A stretch of 64,000 bases of DNA from Cupriavidus agavae (GTDB taxonomy: Bacteria > Pseudomonadota > Gammaproteobacteria > Burkholderiales > Burkholderiaceae): the NCBI RefSeq assembly GCF_004217045.1, contig NZ_SGXM01000002.1, positions 558,001 through 622,000 on the forward strand. The letters are read 5' to 3'. Below the pieces are notes generated by a model. That model ran no database searches. It was not told the origin of the DNA and saw nothing but the letters and a program-made list of their open reading frames with translations. Shown here in pieces: positions 1 through 9,012 of this stretch (the stretch's first letter is position 1; every line of letters begins with the position of its first letter). The translations under genes were made by a program, and so were the position numbers.

Positions 1-233
1 AGGCCGCCGCGCTGGTCGGCATGGTGGTACCTGCCGCCACGCCTCCCGAAGTCATCAACACGCTGAACCGGCAGGTCGTGGCGTCGATCAAGGACCCGGC
101 GATCAACAAGAAGCTCGTGGACTTTGGCGTGGAGCCCGTCGGCAACACGCCGGCCCAGTTCAGCGAACTGCTGCGCAGCGAGACCACGCGCTGGACGCGC
201 CTGATCCACGAACTGAAGATCTCGCTCGACTGA
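1..233 (+). CDS. Bug-family (tripartite tricarboxylate) solute receptor, C-terminal end
   Basis: Only the last 77 codons are in the window; the reading frame is open from base 3 and ends with TGA at 231-233. The visible part (VVPAATPPEVINTLNRQVV, then a segment like VEPVGNTPAQFSELLRSE and a final helix) is the usual end of Bug/TctC extracytoplasmic receptors, which bind organic acids in the periplasm. Such receptors are very numerous in Burkholderiales and often lack a linked transporter. The downstream P450 gene begins 14 bases later on the same strand, so the two could be co-transcribed. The substrate cannot be told from this fragment. Confidence 0.75.
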   Translation, partial: AAALVGMVVPAATPPEVINTLNRQVVASIKDPAINKKLVDFGVEPVGNTPAQFSELLRSETTRWTRLIHELKISLD

Positions 234-247
234 AGCCGGAGATCCGC

Positions 248-2560
248 ATGTCACAGTGCCCCATCGACCACGGCGCGGCGCGCGCGCCGAATGGCTGCCC
301 CGTCAGCCCCGAAGCCGCCGCGTTCGATCCGTTCGGAGACGGCTACCAGCAGGACCCGCCTGACTACGTGCGCTGGTCGCGCGACCAGGAGCCCGTGTTC
401 TACAGTCCGCAGCTTGGCTACTGGGTGGTGACGCGCTACGACGACATCAAGGCCATCTTCCGCGACAACCTGACCTTCAGCCCGGCCATTGCGCTGGAGA
501 AGATCACGCCCACCGGCGACGCGGCCAATGCCGTGCTGGCCTCGTACGGCTACGCGATGAACCGCACGCTGGTCAACGAGGACGAGCCCGCCCACATGCC
601 GCGCCGCCGCGCGTTGATGGAACCGTTCACGCCAGCCGAACTCGCGCATCACGAGCCGATGGTGCGCCAGCTGACGCGCGAATACGTTGACCGCTTCATC
701 GACGCCGGCCGCGCCGACCTGGTGGACCAGATGCTCTGGGAAGTGCCGCTGACCGTGGCGCTGCACTTTCTGGGCGTGCCCGAGGAGGACATGGACCTGC
801 TGCGCCAGTACTCCATCGCCCACACGGTCAACACCTGGGGCCGCCCCAGGCCCGAGGAACAGGTGGCCGTGGCGCATGCCGTGGGCAACTTCTGGCAACT
901 GGCGGGCCGCATCCTCGACAAGATGCGGCAGGACCCTTCCGGCCCCGGCTGGATGCAGTACGGCATCCGCCGCCAGCGCGAACAGCCCGAGGTGGTGACC
1001 GACTCCTACCTGCACTCGATGATGATGGCCGGCATCGTGGCGGCGCACGAGACCACGGCCAATGCCTCGGCCAATGCGCTGAAGCTGCTGCTGCAGCATC
1101 CCGACGTCTGGCGCGAGATCTGCGACGACCCGGCGCTGATTCCCGATGCCGTGGAGGAATGCCTGCGCCACAACGGCTCGGTGGCGGCGTGGCGGCGCGT
1201 GGTCACGCGCGATACCGACGTGGGCGGCATCCCGCTGTCAGCGGGCAGCAAGCTGCTGATCGTCACCGCGTCGGCCAACCATGACGAGCGGCATTTTGCC
1301 GATGCCGACCTGTTCGACATCCACCGCGACAATGCCAGCGACCAGCTCACCTTCGGCTATGGCGCCCACCAGTGCATGGGCAAGAATCTGGCGCGCATGG
1401 AGATGCAGGTCTTCCTGGAAGAACTGACCGCGCGCCTGCCCCACATGCGGCTGGCCGAGCAGCGGTTCACCTACGTGCCGAACACCTCGTTCCGCGGCCC
1501 CGAGCATCTGTGGGTGGAGTGGGACCCGGCGCGGAATCCCGAGCGGGCCAATCCGGCCGTGCTGGCGCCGCGCGATGCGGTACGCATCGGCGAGCCCACG
1601 GGCGGCAGCGTGGGCCGCACGCTGGTGGTCGCCGCGCTCGTGCCGGCCGCGGCCGGCATCGTGAAGCTGCGGCTGGCCGCGCCGGACGGCCGCGCGCTGC
1701 CGCGCTGGGCGCCGGGCGCGCATATCGACATCGAGTGCGGCCAGACCGGAATCTCGCGCCAGTATTCGCTGTGCGGCGATCCGGCCGATGCCTCGGCGTT
1801 CGAGGTCTGCGTGTTGCGCGAGGCCGATAGCCGGGGCGGCTCGGCATGGATCCACGCGCACCTGCGCACCGGCGATCGCGTCAGGGTACGTGGCCCGCGC
1901 AACCACTTCCGGCTCCACGAAAGCTGCCGCAAGGCGATCTTCATTGCCGGCGGGATCGGCGTGACCCCGGTCAGCGCCATGGCGCGGCGCGCCCGGGCGC
2001 TCGGCATCGACTACGCGTTCCACTACTGCGGCCGCTCCCGTGCGGCCATGGCGATGCGCGACGAACTCGTGGCGCTGCACGGTGACCGGCTGCATCTTCA
2101 CGTCCGCGACGAAGGCCAGCGTGCCGACTTTGCGTCGCTCCTTGACACGCCCGACGACGCCACGCAGATCTACGCCTGCGGCCCGGCGCGCATGGTCGAG
2201 GCCCTGGAAGCCTGCTGCGCGGCGTGGCCCGAGGACGCGCTGCGCGTGGAACATTTCAGCTCCACGCTCGGCACGCTCGACCCGTCGAAGGAACAACCGT
2301 TCACCGTGGAACTCAGGGATTCGGGCCTGACGCTGGAAGTGCCCGCCGACCAGACGCTGCTGACCGCGCTGCGCTGCGCCAACATCGACGTGCAGAGCGA
2401 CTGCGAGGAAGGGCTGTGCGGCTCCTGCGAAGTGCCGGTGCTGGCCGGCGAGATCGACCACCGCGACGTGGTGCTGACGCGGGCGGAACGGGAGGAAGGA
2501 CGGCGGATGATGTCGTGCTGTTCGCGGGGCAAGGGCGGGAAGATTGTGCTTGGGTTGTAG
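248..2560 (+). CDS. Self-sufficient cytochrome P450 fused to phthalate-dioxygenase-type reductase (CYP116B-like)
   Basis: A 770-residue three-domain monooxygenase. Residues about 1-430 are a P450: the I-helix reads GIVAAHETT with Thr270, and the haem loop is FGYGAHQCMG with the proximal cysteine at 376. Residues about 450-680 are a flavin/NAD(P)H reductase with RQYS (504-507), GGIGVTP (about 568) and a YACGP motif. Residues about 690-770 are a plant-type 2Fe-2S ferredoxin with Cys719, Cys724, Cys727 and a last cysteine at 757 or 758. This P450-reductase-ferredoxin order is that of the CYP116B class, which needs only NAD(P)H and O2. The start ATG has GGAG-type spacing (CCGGAGATCCGC). The I-helix has Ala-Ala where Ala-Gly is more usual. 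The substrate is unknown. Confidence 0.9.
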   Translation: MSQCPIDHGAARAPNGCPVSPEAAAFDPFGDGYQQDPPDYVRWSRDQEPVFYSPQLGYWVVTRYDDIKAIFRDNLTFSPAIALEKITPTGDAANAVLASYGYAMNRTLVNEDEPAHMPRRRALMEPFTPAELAHHEPMVRQLTREYVDRFIDAGRADLVDQMLWEVPLTVALHFLGVPEEDMDLLRQYSIAHTVNTWGRPRPEEQVAVAHAVGNFWQLAGRILDKMRQDPSGPGWMQYGIRRQREQPEVVTDSYLHSMMMAGIVAAHETTANASANALKLLLQHPDVWREICDDPALIPDAVEECLRHNGSVAAWRRVVTRDTDVGGIPLSAGSKLLIVTASANHDERHFADADLFDIHRDNASDQLTFGYGAHQCMGKNLARMEMQVFLEELTARLPHMRLAEQRFTYVPNTSFRGPEHLWVEWDPARNPERANPAVLAPRDAVRIGEPTGGSVGRTLVVAALVPAAAGIVKLRLAAPDGRALPRWAPGAHIDIECGQTGISRQYSLCGDPADASAFEVCVLREADSRGGSAWIHAHLRTGDRVRVRGPRNHFRLHESCRKAIFIAGGIGVTPVSAMARRARALGIDYAFHYCGRSRAAMAMRDELVALHGDRLHLHVRDEGQRADFASLLDTPDDATQIYACGPARMVEALEACCAAWPEDALRVEHFSSTLGTLDPSKEQPFTVELRDSGLTLEVPADQTLLTALRCANIDVQSDCEEGLCGSCEVPVLAGEIDHRDVVLTRAEREEGRRMMSCCSRGKGGKIVLGL

Positions 2561-2595
2561 CTGGCTCGGCAACACCGCCACCCGCTGCTATGCGT

Positions 2596-2624
2596 TCCGC
2601 TCTCCCATGCAGTGGGAGAGCGGA
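2596..2624. repeat. Perfect 12-bp inverted repeat between convergent genes
   Basis: TCCGCTCTCCCA and its exact complement are separated by five bases, in the gap between the P450 gene and the convergent autotransporter gene. Neither side is followed by a T run in the direction of transcription, so it is not a standard intrinsic terminator, though it could stop or stabilise both transcripts. Palindromes with a similar CTCTCCC core lie at 14920-14935 and 19249-19275. Confidence 0.55.
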
Positions 2625-2649
2625 GCAAAAACAAGGGGCTGGCAACGCC

Positions 2650-5600
2650 TCACTTCCACGCGTACTTCACCCCCACCCGCACCGCGTACTGGTAGTAATC
2701 CTGCTGTCCCCACGACCCTGACACGTTGGCCCACCCGGTCAATCTCCGGCCAAGATCCACGTTCGCCCCGAGCTTGACCTCGAAGCGGTTGTGCGGGTAC
2801 ATCGTGCCCATCGGCAACTGGTTGAACGTGACGTTGCTGTCGGTATCGCTGTACCACCAGTTCAGCGTCAGATAAGGCTGCACGCGCCGGCCGTCGTCGC
2901 GTTCCCACGTGCGATGCGTGCGCACCCCCAGCCGGGTAATCAGGCCCGAGGAATCCGCGCCGCTCACGCGGGTCCCGTTTGGCTCGGTGATGTCATCTTC
3001 GTCGTAGCGGGCGTAGATCAGCTGGGCCTGCGGCTCCACGACCCACCCGTCGCGCACGGGCAGCGCGTAGCCCACCTCGCCCGATAGCGCCAGGCCCTGC
3101 GCGTTGTATCTGACGGTCGGCAGCAGGTCACCCTGGACGCGATTGGTGAACCAGCCGTACTGGAACCACGTATCGACATAGGCACCGAGTTTCCTTTCGT
3201 CGTTCTGGTACCAGGTGCCGTAGGCGCCCACGCTCCACCCTTCTACCTTGCCCTTCGCCCGGAAGTCGTTGCCGGCAGCCGTGGCATCGGTACTGGCTGT
3301 GCCGTAGCTCAGCATCAGTCCAGCGTGGCCGCGGTCGGTGTCCGGGCTGTCATCCCATCTGGCCAGCTCCACGCCACCATGCAGCAGGAAGGCATCGGTC
3401 GAGGTCTTGAACACGCCATCCTTGCTGCGCGACCCCTGCCAGTTGCCCACCGCGCGCAGCCAGCCGGCGCGCGGCTTGTCCTGCGCAGGATCGAAACCCT
3501 GCTGTTCGATCCACTGCGGCTCGCCAAGCCGGTCGTGCAGGCTGTGCACGAACATCTGCCCGGCCAGCCGCTGGTTGGCGAGATAGGCCGCCACCTCGGG
3601 GCGGTACAGCGGCCGGGGCGGCCCCGGCGGCGCAGGGTCCGGGCCACGCTCCGAGCGCAGGTACCAGACATCGGTGTTCGCGCCATCCTGGTCGCCCCGG
3701 AACAGTCGATACTCGTAGGCACCAGCCACCGCGCGGCCGTTCAGCGCGAACGCGTCCGGCGCGCTGGCGGCGGGCGCCGTGTCCAGGATCTCCACCAGCG
3801 GGATGCCGCTCCCCACCGTCAACGCACCGGCACCACCCTGGTTGGTGACCGCGACCCGCGTCGGCCCGCCCGCGCCGGTCGACGTGGCGTCCACCACGAG
3901 CATGTCGGAGCGGCTGACGGCGCCGCCTTCGTCGAGCACCGCATTGAGCTTCAGCGCGCCGCCGTTCGAGACGAACTGCCCGCCGCCAGCCACCCCCGCC
4001 ACCTGCCCGCCCGTGATGACGAGCACGTTGCCGACCGCCGTAGCCCCGCCGGTCAGATCGATCGTCCCCGTATGCCGGAACGTGCCGACGCCCAGCAATT
4101 TCCCCTGCGCCGCACCGCCCGGCGTCGGCATGTTGGTGGCTCTGCCCAGCGGCAGGTAGGCACCGGCCGTATCGAAGTAGACGATGGCATCCGCCGGTGT
4201 TCGCATCGTGCCGTTGCCGCCCGGCTGCGCCGCCAGCGACAGCGTGCCCGTGTTGGTCAGCACGTTGGCGCCGCTCGTGCCCAGGTTCGATATCGCCACG
4301 CGCCAGGTATCGCGCGTCCCGGTGCCGGCGGCGTCCACGAAGCGGCGCAGGTTCCAGGTGCCGGCATTGTCGATCGACGCGGTGGAGGTCGCGGCCGTGA
4401 CCACGCCGGTCATCTGCCCGGTATTCACCAGTTGCAGGCTGCCGGCCGTGCCGGTATCGGCGAGCACGGCCACATCGCTCAGTGCGCCGAGCGCCGACGC
4501 GTTGCGCACGCGCTGCACGGCACCGCCCGTCGCGACGCCAGCGCTGGTGTTCCAGCCGCCCTGTACGGGCTGCGTATTCGTGACATCGACGGTGCCGCCC
4601 GACGAGGTGGCCTCGATACCCGACGCATCACTGCCGCGCGTGGTGATGGCCCCGCTGTTGACCACGGCGATATCGGCCACCCCGGTGCCCTGCGCATAGA
4701 TTCCCTGCGAACCCACGTCGCCGAGCGTCTGGATCACGCCGGTGTTCGTTACGGTCTGCGCGCCGGTCCGCGAAAAGCTCCAGATGCCGCGCTGCGCGTT
4801 GCCGCGCGCCGTCAAGGCTCCGGCATTCCCGATGGTGACCGTGCCCGCCCCGGTGTTGCCGCTGCCCGTGGCGCTACCGGCCACGATGGCTGCGCCCGAG
4901 CCATTGACGTCGATGGCCGGCCCCGTGAAGCGCACCGACACCGGGCCGCCGCGCGTGGTGGCCTGCAGGCCGAACGACCCCACGCCCGAGCCATCTCCCG
5001 TGCCCGCGTCGGCGTGCGTGATGATCGTACCGCCAGCCGTGATCGATGCGGAGGCGGTCGTCGAATCGCTCGTCACGTAGATGCCGTTGGCGTTGCTGTG
5101 GAACGTCTCGATGCGCGAGCCGGTGTAGTTCACGCTGGCATTGCCGGCCGTGGAGTGTGCGCGCAGCGCCGCCGCGCCATTGCCGGCCGTCGAGAACGCG
5201 CCGCTGTAGTCGATCGCGACATTGCCGTTCACCGCGCTGGCCGTGATGCCGAAGCCGCGCGTTGTGGCCGCATTGCCGAGCAGCGTGATATCGCCGGTGC
5301 CGGTGATGGTGGCGTTGCCGGCGCCGACTGCGATCACGTAGATGCCGCGCGAGCCATCGACGGCGCCAGGGCTGCCCAGCAGCATGCGGCCACTGTTCTC
5401 GACGGTGACATTGCCCGAGCCCCCGGACGAACTGACGTAGATGCCGTGCCCGTTGGCGCCGGTCGTCAGCAGGCTGCCCGAATTGGCGACGCCAATATCG
5501 CCGCCTGTCGCACCGGCGCGGATCGCTGAGCCGGCCGTGCCGTCCGTCGAGATGTTGCCGGTATTGGCGATCGTGATTGCGCCAGTCGTGGCATTGCCGA

Positions 5601-6426
5601 GGATGCCGAACGCGTTCTCGCCAATGCCCTGGATCGCGGCGCCGTTGACGATGTTCACGGTACCGCCACCCTGCTGAAGCACGCGTATGCCCGCATGGTT
5701 GGCCGCACCGGCCTCCGGGCCGGGTGCCTCCGCCGTGTCGTTGGGCGACGCCAGCCGGTTGTCTATCACCATCGACACCCCGCTGCCGACCTGCGCCGAC
5801 AGCGCGCTGCCGCCGTTGCCCCGGATCCAGACGCCATGGCCGCCGGCGGTCACGATGGTGCCGGTGCCGGCGTGCGAGACCGTGGCATTGCCGCCGCCGG
5901 TGGCCTTGATGTCGAACCCGTCGCGCTCGTCGCCGCCAACCGCGTTCACGATGTCGACCCGGGCGCCAGCCGCCACGTCGATCAGCGACGCCCCCGCCGT
6001 GTTGTTGACGACCGATACCGCGTCGAACGTTCCGCTACCCGAGGCCGTGATCGTGCTGTTGCCGCCGGTGAAACGCGCCGTGGCGTCACCGACACCCCCG
6101 TTGACCTGGACCCCCACGGCATTGGCCGTGGTCGCGCTGCTGTTCGCAAAAGTACTGCCAACGACCGAAATCGTCGCGCTGGCCTGGCGCCCGTACGCGC
6201 GCAGCGTGGGGCCGGACGTGGAATTGAAGCTGCCGCCTTCGGCCGTCTGGACCTCGGCCGCCACGCCGATGGCAGGCTCGCAGACCACGCTGCCGTAGCT
6301 GCCGCCGGGTATTGCGCCGCAATACGCCGTCTGGGCACGCGGCGCTGACGGCAGCGCAAGGCCGAGCAGCGCCACACCCAGGTACCGGCGCGGGCGAGGA
6401 AATCGCGTTGACACGGACATAGGCAT
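2650..6426 (-). CDS. Type V autotransporter with repetitive passenger
   Basis: A 1258-residue surface protein. A basic start and hydrophobic stretch ending at about PRAQTA (residue 33) form a signal peptide. The passenger (about 40-930) is Gly/Ala/Thr/Asn-rich with many degenerate repeats of the kind NTGxIxTxG and SGGGxVxVxNSG, expected for a beta-helix. A proline-rich linker (PDPAPPGPPRP) leads into the C-terminal beta-barrel (about 970-1258), which has typical strands such as GWSVGAYGTWY and ends VRVGVKYAWK. Passengers of this kind are exported and displayed as adhesins or similar; no protease triad is obvious. The first ATG follows AGGACAGGGG; a second ATG two codons later is also possible. 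It stands alone, without neighbours on its strand. Confidence 0.88.
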   Translation of the reverse strand: MPMSVSTRFPRPRRYLGVALLGLALPSAPRAQTAYCGAIPGGSYGSVVCEPAIGVAAEVQTAEGGSFNSTSGPTLRAYGRQASATISVVGSTFANSSATTANAVGVQVNGGVGDATARFTGGNSTITASGSGTFDAVSVVNNTAGASLIDVAAGARVDIVNAVGGDERDGFDIKATGGGNATVSHAGTGTIVTAGGHGVWIRGNGGSALSAQVGSGVSMVIDNRLASPNDTAEAPGPEAGAANHAGIRVLQQGGGTVNIVNGAAIQGIGENAFGILGNATTGAITIANTGNISTDGTAGSAIRAGATGGDIGVANSGSLLTTGANGHGIYVSSSGGSGNVTVENSGRMLLGSPGAVDGSRGIYVIAVGAGNATITGTGDITLLGNAATTRGFGITASAVNGNVAIDYSGAFSTAGNGAAALRAHSTAGNASVNYTGSRIETFHSNANGIYVTSDSTTASASITAGGTIITHADAGTGDGSGVGSFGLQATTRGGPVSVRFTGPAIDVNGSGAAIVAGSATGSGNTGAGTVTIGNAGALTARGNAQRGIWSFSRTGAQTVTNTGVIQTLGDVGSQGIYAQGTGVADIAVVNSGAITTRGSDASGIEATSSGGTVDVTNTQPVQGGWNTSAGVATGGAVQRVRNASALGALSDVAVLADTGTAGSLQLVNTGQMTGVVTAATSTASIDNAGTWNLRRFVDAAGTGTRDTWRVAISNLGTSGANVLTNTGTLSLAAQPGGNGTMRTPADAIVYFDTAGAYLPLGRATNMPTPGGAAQGKLLGVGTFRHTGTIDLTGGATAVGNVLVITGGQVAGVAGGGQFVSNGGALKLNAVLDEGGAVSRSDMLVVDATSTGAGGPTRVAVTNQGGAGALTVGSGIPLVEILDTAPAASAPDAFALNGRAVAGAYEYRLFRGDQDGANTDVWYLRSERGPDPAPPGPPRPLYRPEVAAYLANQRLAGQMFVHSLHDRLGEPQWIEQQGFDPAQDKPRAGWLRAVGNWQGSRSKDGVFKTSTDAFLLHGGVELARWDDSPDTDRGHAGLMLSYGTASTDATAAGNDFRAKGKVEGWSVGAYGTWYQNDERKLGAYVDTWFQYGWFTNRVQGDLLPTVRYNAQGLALSGEVGYALPVRDGWVVEPQAQLIYARYDEDDITEPNGTRVSGADSSGLITRLGVRTHRTWERDDGRRVQPYLTLNWWYSDTDSNVTFNQLPMGTMYPHNRFEVKLGANVDLGRRLTGWANVSGSWGQQDYYQYAVRVGVKYAWK

Positions 6427-6528
6427 CCCCTGTCCTGCCTGGAAGGCAGCCGTGTCAAAGTGTGTGCCGCGAATAACTGAAACGTTAGTGAAAGTTTCAG
6501 ATTTGACACTTAAGTGAAATCGGGAGGG

Positions 6529-7803
6529 TCAGCCGGTGGTGGCGAAGGCAGGAACGTCGGCCGGGTCGGTGGCATCCGCCGTGGCTTGCGGTGCGGCGGT
6601 CCCCGCCGCCTCCACCACCATGCTCGACCCCACCACGAACTGGTCGCGGCCCCGTTGCTTGGCCGCATAGAGCGCGCGGTCGGCCTCGGCGAACAGCGTG
6701 CGCCAGAGTCCTTCGCGTCCGGCCGGGCCGCCGCGCAGCTGGGCCACGCCGATGCTGACGCTGGCGTGGCCGCAACCGGCACCCTCGCCGGCGGGCAGTT
6801 CGATCAGGCGCACCTTGCGCAGGATGCGGTTGGCCAGCGCCGTGGCCTGGTGCTCGTCGGTATGCGGGCAGAGGATGCAGAACTCCTCGCCGCCGTAGCG
6901 CCCCGCGATATCGGACGCGCGGCGGGAGTTGTCGAGCGCCGTGGCGATCTCGCGCAGGACATGGTCGCCGGCATGGTGGCCGTGGCGGTCGTTGACGGCC
7001 TTGAAGTGGTCCACATCGATCACCAGGCACGACAGCGGCTCGCCGCCCCGCTGCCAGCGCGCCACCATGCCCATGGCGGTAACGTCGAGGGCGCCGCGGT
7101 TCAGCAGTCCGGTCAGCGCGTCGAGCCGGGCGCCGCTCTCGTTGCGCGCGATGATCTGTTCCATCGCCATCAGGCTGAAGCCGAACAGCCCCAGCAGCAC
7201 GGCCACCAGCGGTGCAAGCGGCCAGACCGAAGCGCTGGTCTGCAGGAAGAACGGCGTGATGGCCAGGCCCTTGAACGCGGCGCCGTAGCTCAGCGCGGCA
7301 ATCTGCGCGCCCAGCAGCACCAGGTGCGAGGCCAGTACCAGTGGCCCGCCGATGCTGGTGCGTCCGCGCCGGCTGCGCAGCATCGTGACGATGGTGCTGA
7401 ACGACAGCATCGCCAGCATGCCGTAGGCCACGCCGTGCACCAGCAGCGGCCCGTCGGCCAGCCCGCTGGCCAGCGCCAGCAGCACCACCGTAATCAGGCC
7501 GATGCCACGCAGCAGCAGGCGGTGGTCGGGCAGGCCGTAGTAGACGCGCACGCCGCGATAAATCATGAGCCGTCCCACCAGATAGCCACCGGCGCCGAGC
7601 GCGGCCACCTGGATCGAACCGGTGCCGGCGCTGGCACCGAGCGCCACCACCAGTCCCGCGCCCGAGGCCACCACGTGGCCGCTGGCCCACAGCCGGCCGG
7701 CATCGCTCGCGCGCAGCGCGAGCACCAGCCCCGCGCCCATGACCAGCGTGCTGGAGAAAACCACCATCATGACCACGAGAATGGTCTGCTGAGCCAGGTG
7801 CAA
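6529..7803 (-). CDS. Membrane-bound diguanylate cyclase (GGDEF domain)
   Basis: The 424-residue product has about six hydrophobic helices in residues 5-215 followed by a GGDEF domain (about 225-400) that would make cyclic di-GMP from two GTP. The active-site motif is RYGGEEF (302-308), an accepted active variant, and RASD (295-298) lies five residues before it, forming the product-inhibition I-site. The membrane part has no PAS or other named sensor domain that I recognise. The frame opens with TTG at 7803, with AGAGGA about 11 bases before it; an internal ATG about 11 codons later is an alternative. It is single, with no linked phosphodiesterase. Confidence 0.85.
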   Translation of the reverse strand: MHLAQQTILVVMMVVFSSTLVMGAGLVLALRASDAGRLWASGHVVASGAGLVVALGASAGTGSIQVAALGAGGYLVGRLMIYRGVRVYYGLPDHRLLLRGIGLITVVLLALASGLADGPLLVHGVAYGMLAMLSFSTIVTMLRSRRGRTSIGGPLVLASHLVLLGAQIAALSYGAAFKGLAITPFFLQTSASVWPLAPLVAVLLGLFGFSLMAMEQIIARNESGARLDALTGLLNRGALDVTAMGMVARWQRGGEPLSCLVIDVDHFKAVNDRHGHHAGDHVLREIATALDNSRRASDIAGRYGGEEFCILCPHTDEHQATALANRILRKVRLIELPAGEGAGCGHASVSIGVAQLRGGPAGREGLWRTLFAEADRALYAAKQRGRDQFVVGSSMVVEAAGTAAPQATADATDPADVPAFATTG

Positions 7804-8009
7804 GGGAGTCTCTGTCCTCTAACGCTACCGGGGGCGACTGCCGTTAACACGTAGACCCGAGAAGCCTGGAGGGTGACCCGACGTGCGGAACGGAGGAATG
7901 GATGCGACGGAAAACACGCATCATAGCCCGCGCGCCCGGCGGGGCGGCACCCCCGACAAGCCGGGTACGGGACCGTTGTCACGCACTGAAATGCACCGCC
8001 CCGGAAGAC

Positions 8010-8786
8010 TCAGTCGTCGAGCGGCGGCGTGGCGTCGGGGTCCGCCGATTCGCGCAGCGGCTGCAAGGGCGGGAACGTGCCGCCCAGCGCGGCGGTCAGC
8101 GCCCGGGCGGCGTCCAGCACCTGGGCACGGAACGCGCCTGAGAACCTCGGCGTCGGACAAGTCAGCGTCAGCGCGCCGCGCAGCGTGCCGTCGGGACCGA
8201 ACACCGGCGACGAGACCCCGGCGATATCGGGGCTGCGGTCGCCCACCAGCGCGATGACCCCTTCGTCCCGGATGCGCTGGTAGATCTCGCCGCGCGCCCC
8301 GGCAAATGCCCGCAGCACCCGGCCGCCGGCACCGCGGTTGCGCGGCAGCAGGTCGCCGGCGCGGATATGGTCGCGCACCGGCTGCGGCGAATCCACGCGG
8401 TACAGGCACAGGCGGTGCTCGCCCTGCTCCACGTGGAAGGCCGCCGATTCGTTGGTGGCCCGCACCAGATCGCGCAGGACCGGCACCACCACGTGTTCGA
8501 GCGAGAACGACGCCGCATAGACCGCGTTGAGCCGCGCGATCTCCGGACCCAGCCCGTAGCGGCCGTCGGCGTGGCGCTGCACCATCCGGGCATGTTCGAG
8601 CGAGGCCAGCAGGCGCAGCAGCGTGCTCTTGTACAGGCCGCTGCGCTGGGCCAGTTCGGCCAGCCCCAGCGCCGTGTCGCCTTCGCGGAACGCCGACAGC
8701 ACGAACAGCGCACGGTCCACGGCCACGGCGCCGCCATCGGCGGAATGCTTGTCGGCTTCTGAGAGTTGGGCGGCTTTGCGAGGCAT
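8010..8786 (-). CDS. IclR-family transcriptional regulator
   Basis: A 258-residue regulator with an N-terminal winged helix (AVDRALFVLSAF, then GLAELAQRSGLYKSTLLRLLASLEHARMVQ) and the C-terminal effector domain typical of IclR. It is transcribed away from an MFS transporter gene, so it probably controls that gene and itself. I chose ATG 8786 (MPRKAAQLSE) because the open frame further upstream (to 8933) is not protein-like and would cross the promoter region. No strong ribosome site is visible. The effector is unknown. Confidence 0.85.
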   Translation of the reverse strand: MPRKAAQLSEADKHSADGGAVAVDRALFVLSAFREGDTALGLAELAQRSGLYKSTLLRLLASLEHARMVQRHADGRYGLGPEIARLNAVYAASFSLEHVVVPVLRDLVRATNESAAFHVEQGEHRLCLYRVDSPQPVRDHIRAGDLLPRNRGAGGRVLRAFAGARGEIYQRIRDEGVIALVGDRSPDIAGVSSPVFGPDGTLRGALTLTCPTPRFSGAFRAQVLDAARALTAALGGTFPPLQPLRESADPDATPPLDD

Positions 8787-8819
8787 GGCGAGGGCATGGC
8801 GGGCGGAACGGGCGTCCAC

Positions 8820-8846
8820 CGTATAGAACGGCCGGATCGTTGTCAA
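8820..8846 (-). promoter_or_regulatory. Candidate sigma-70 promoter of the iclR-type gene
   Basis: Read on the minus strand: a consensus -35 TTGACA (8846-8841) and TATACG (8825-8820) spaced by 15 bases, about 35 bases before the chosen ATG. The short spacer makes it uncertain. Confidence 0.35.
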
Positions 8847-8859
8847 TCGCGCAACAACG
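8838..8859. promoter_or_regulatory. Inverted repeat, possible IclR operator
   Basis: CGTTGT-N10-ACAACG in the gap between the divergent iclR-type and MFS genes, overlapping the candidate -35 box. Its position suits autoregulation by the adjacent IclR protein. This is an inference from symmetry and position only. Confidence 0.3.
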
Positions 8860-9012
8860 GCGCCCCCGGACCGCTGACCGGACAGACTGCGATACAAAAC
8901 CGCCGCACGCCCTTGCGGCAATGTCGGTATCATGGCGCCTTACGGGTTTTCCCTAGGTCTATCCCATCGGGGATGGCCGAATCCCCGTCCTTCCCGCGCC
9001 CCCAACATCACG

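Noticed and set aside
2596..2624. Intrinsic terminator for the P450 or autotransporter gene
   Set aside because: The stem is perfect, but no T run follows in either direction, so it is listed only as an inverted repeat.
3325..5529. 734-codon frame antisense to the autotransporter
   Set aside because: Arg/Ala/Gly-rich text caused by the repeats of the opposite gene; no ribosome site.
3900..6300. CRISPR-like repetitive pattern
   Set aside because: The repeats are degenerate, in frame and coding for the autotransporter passenger; there are no constant repeats with unique spacers.
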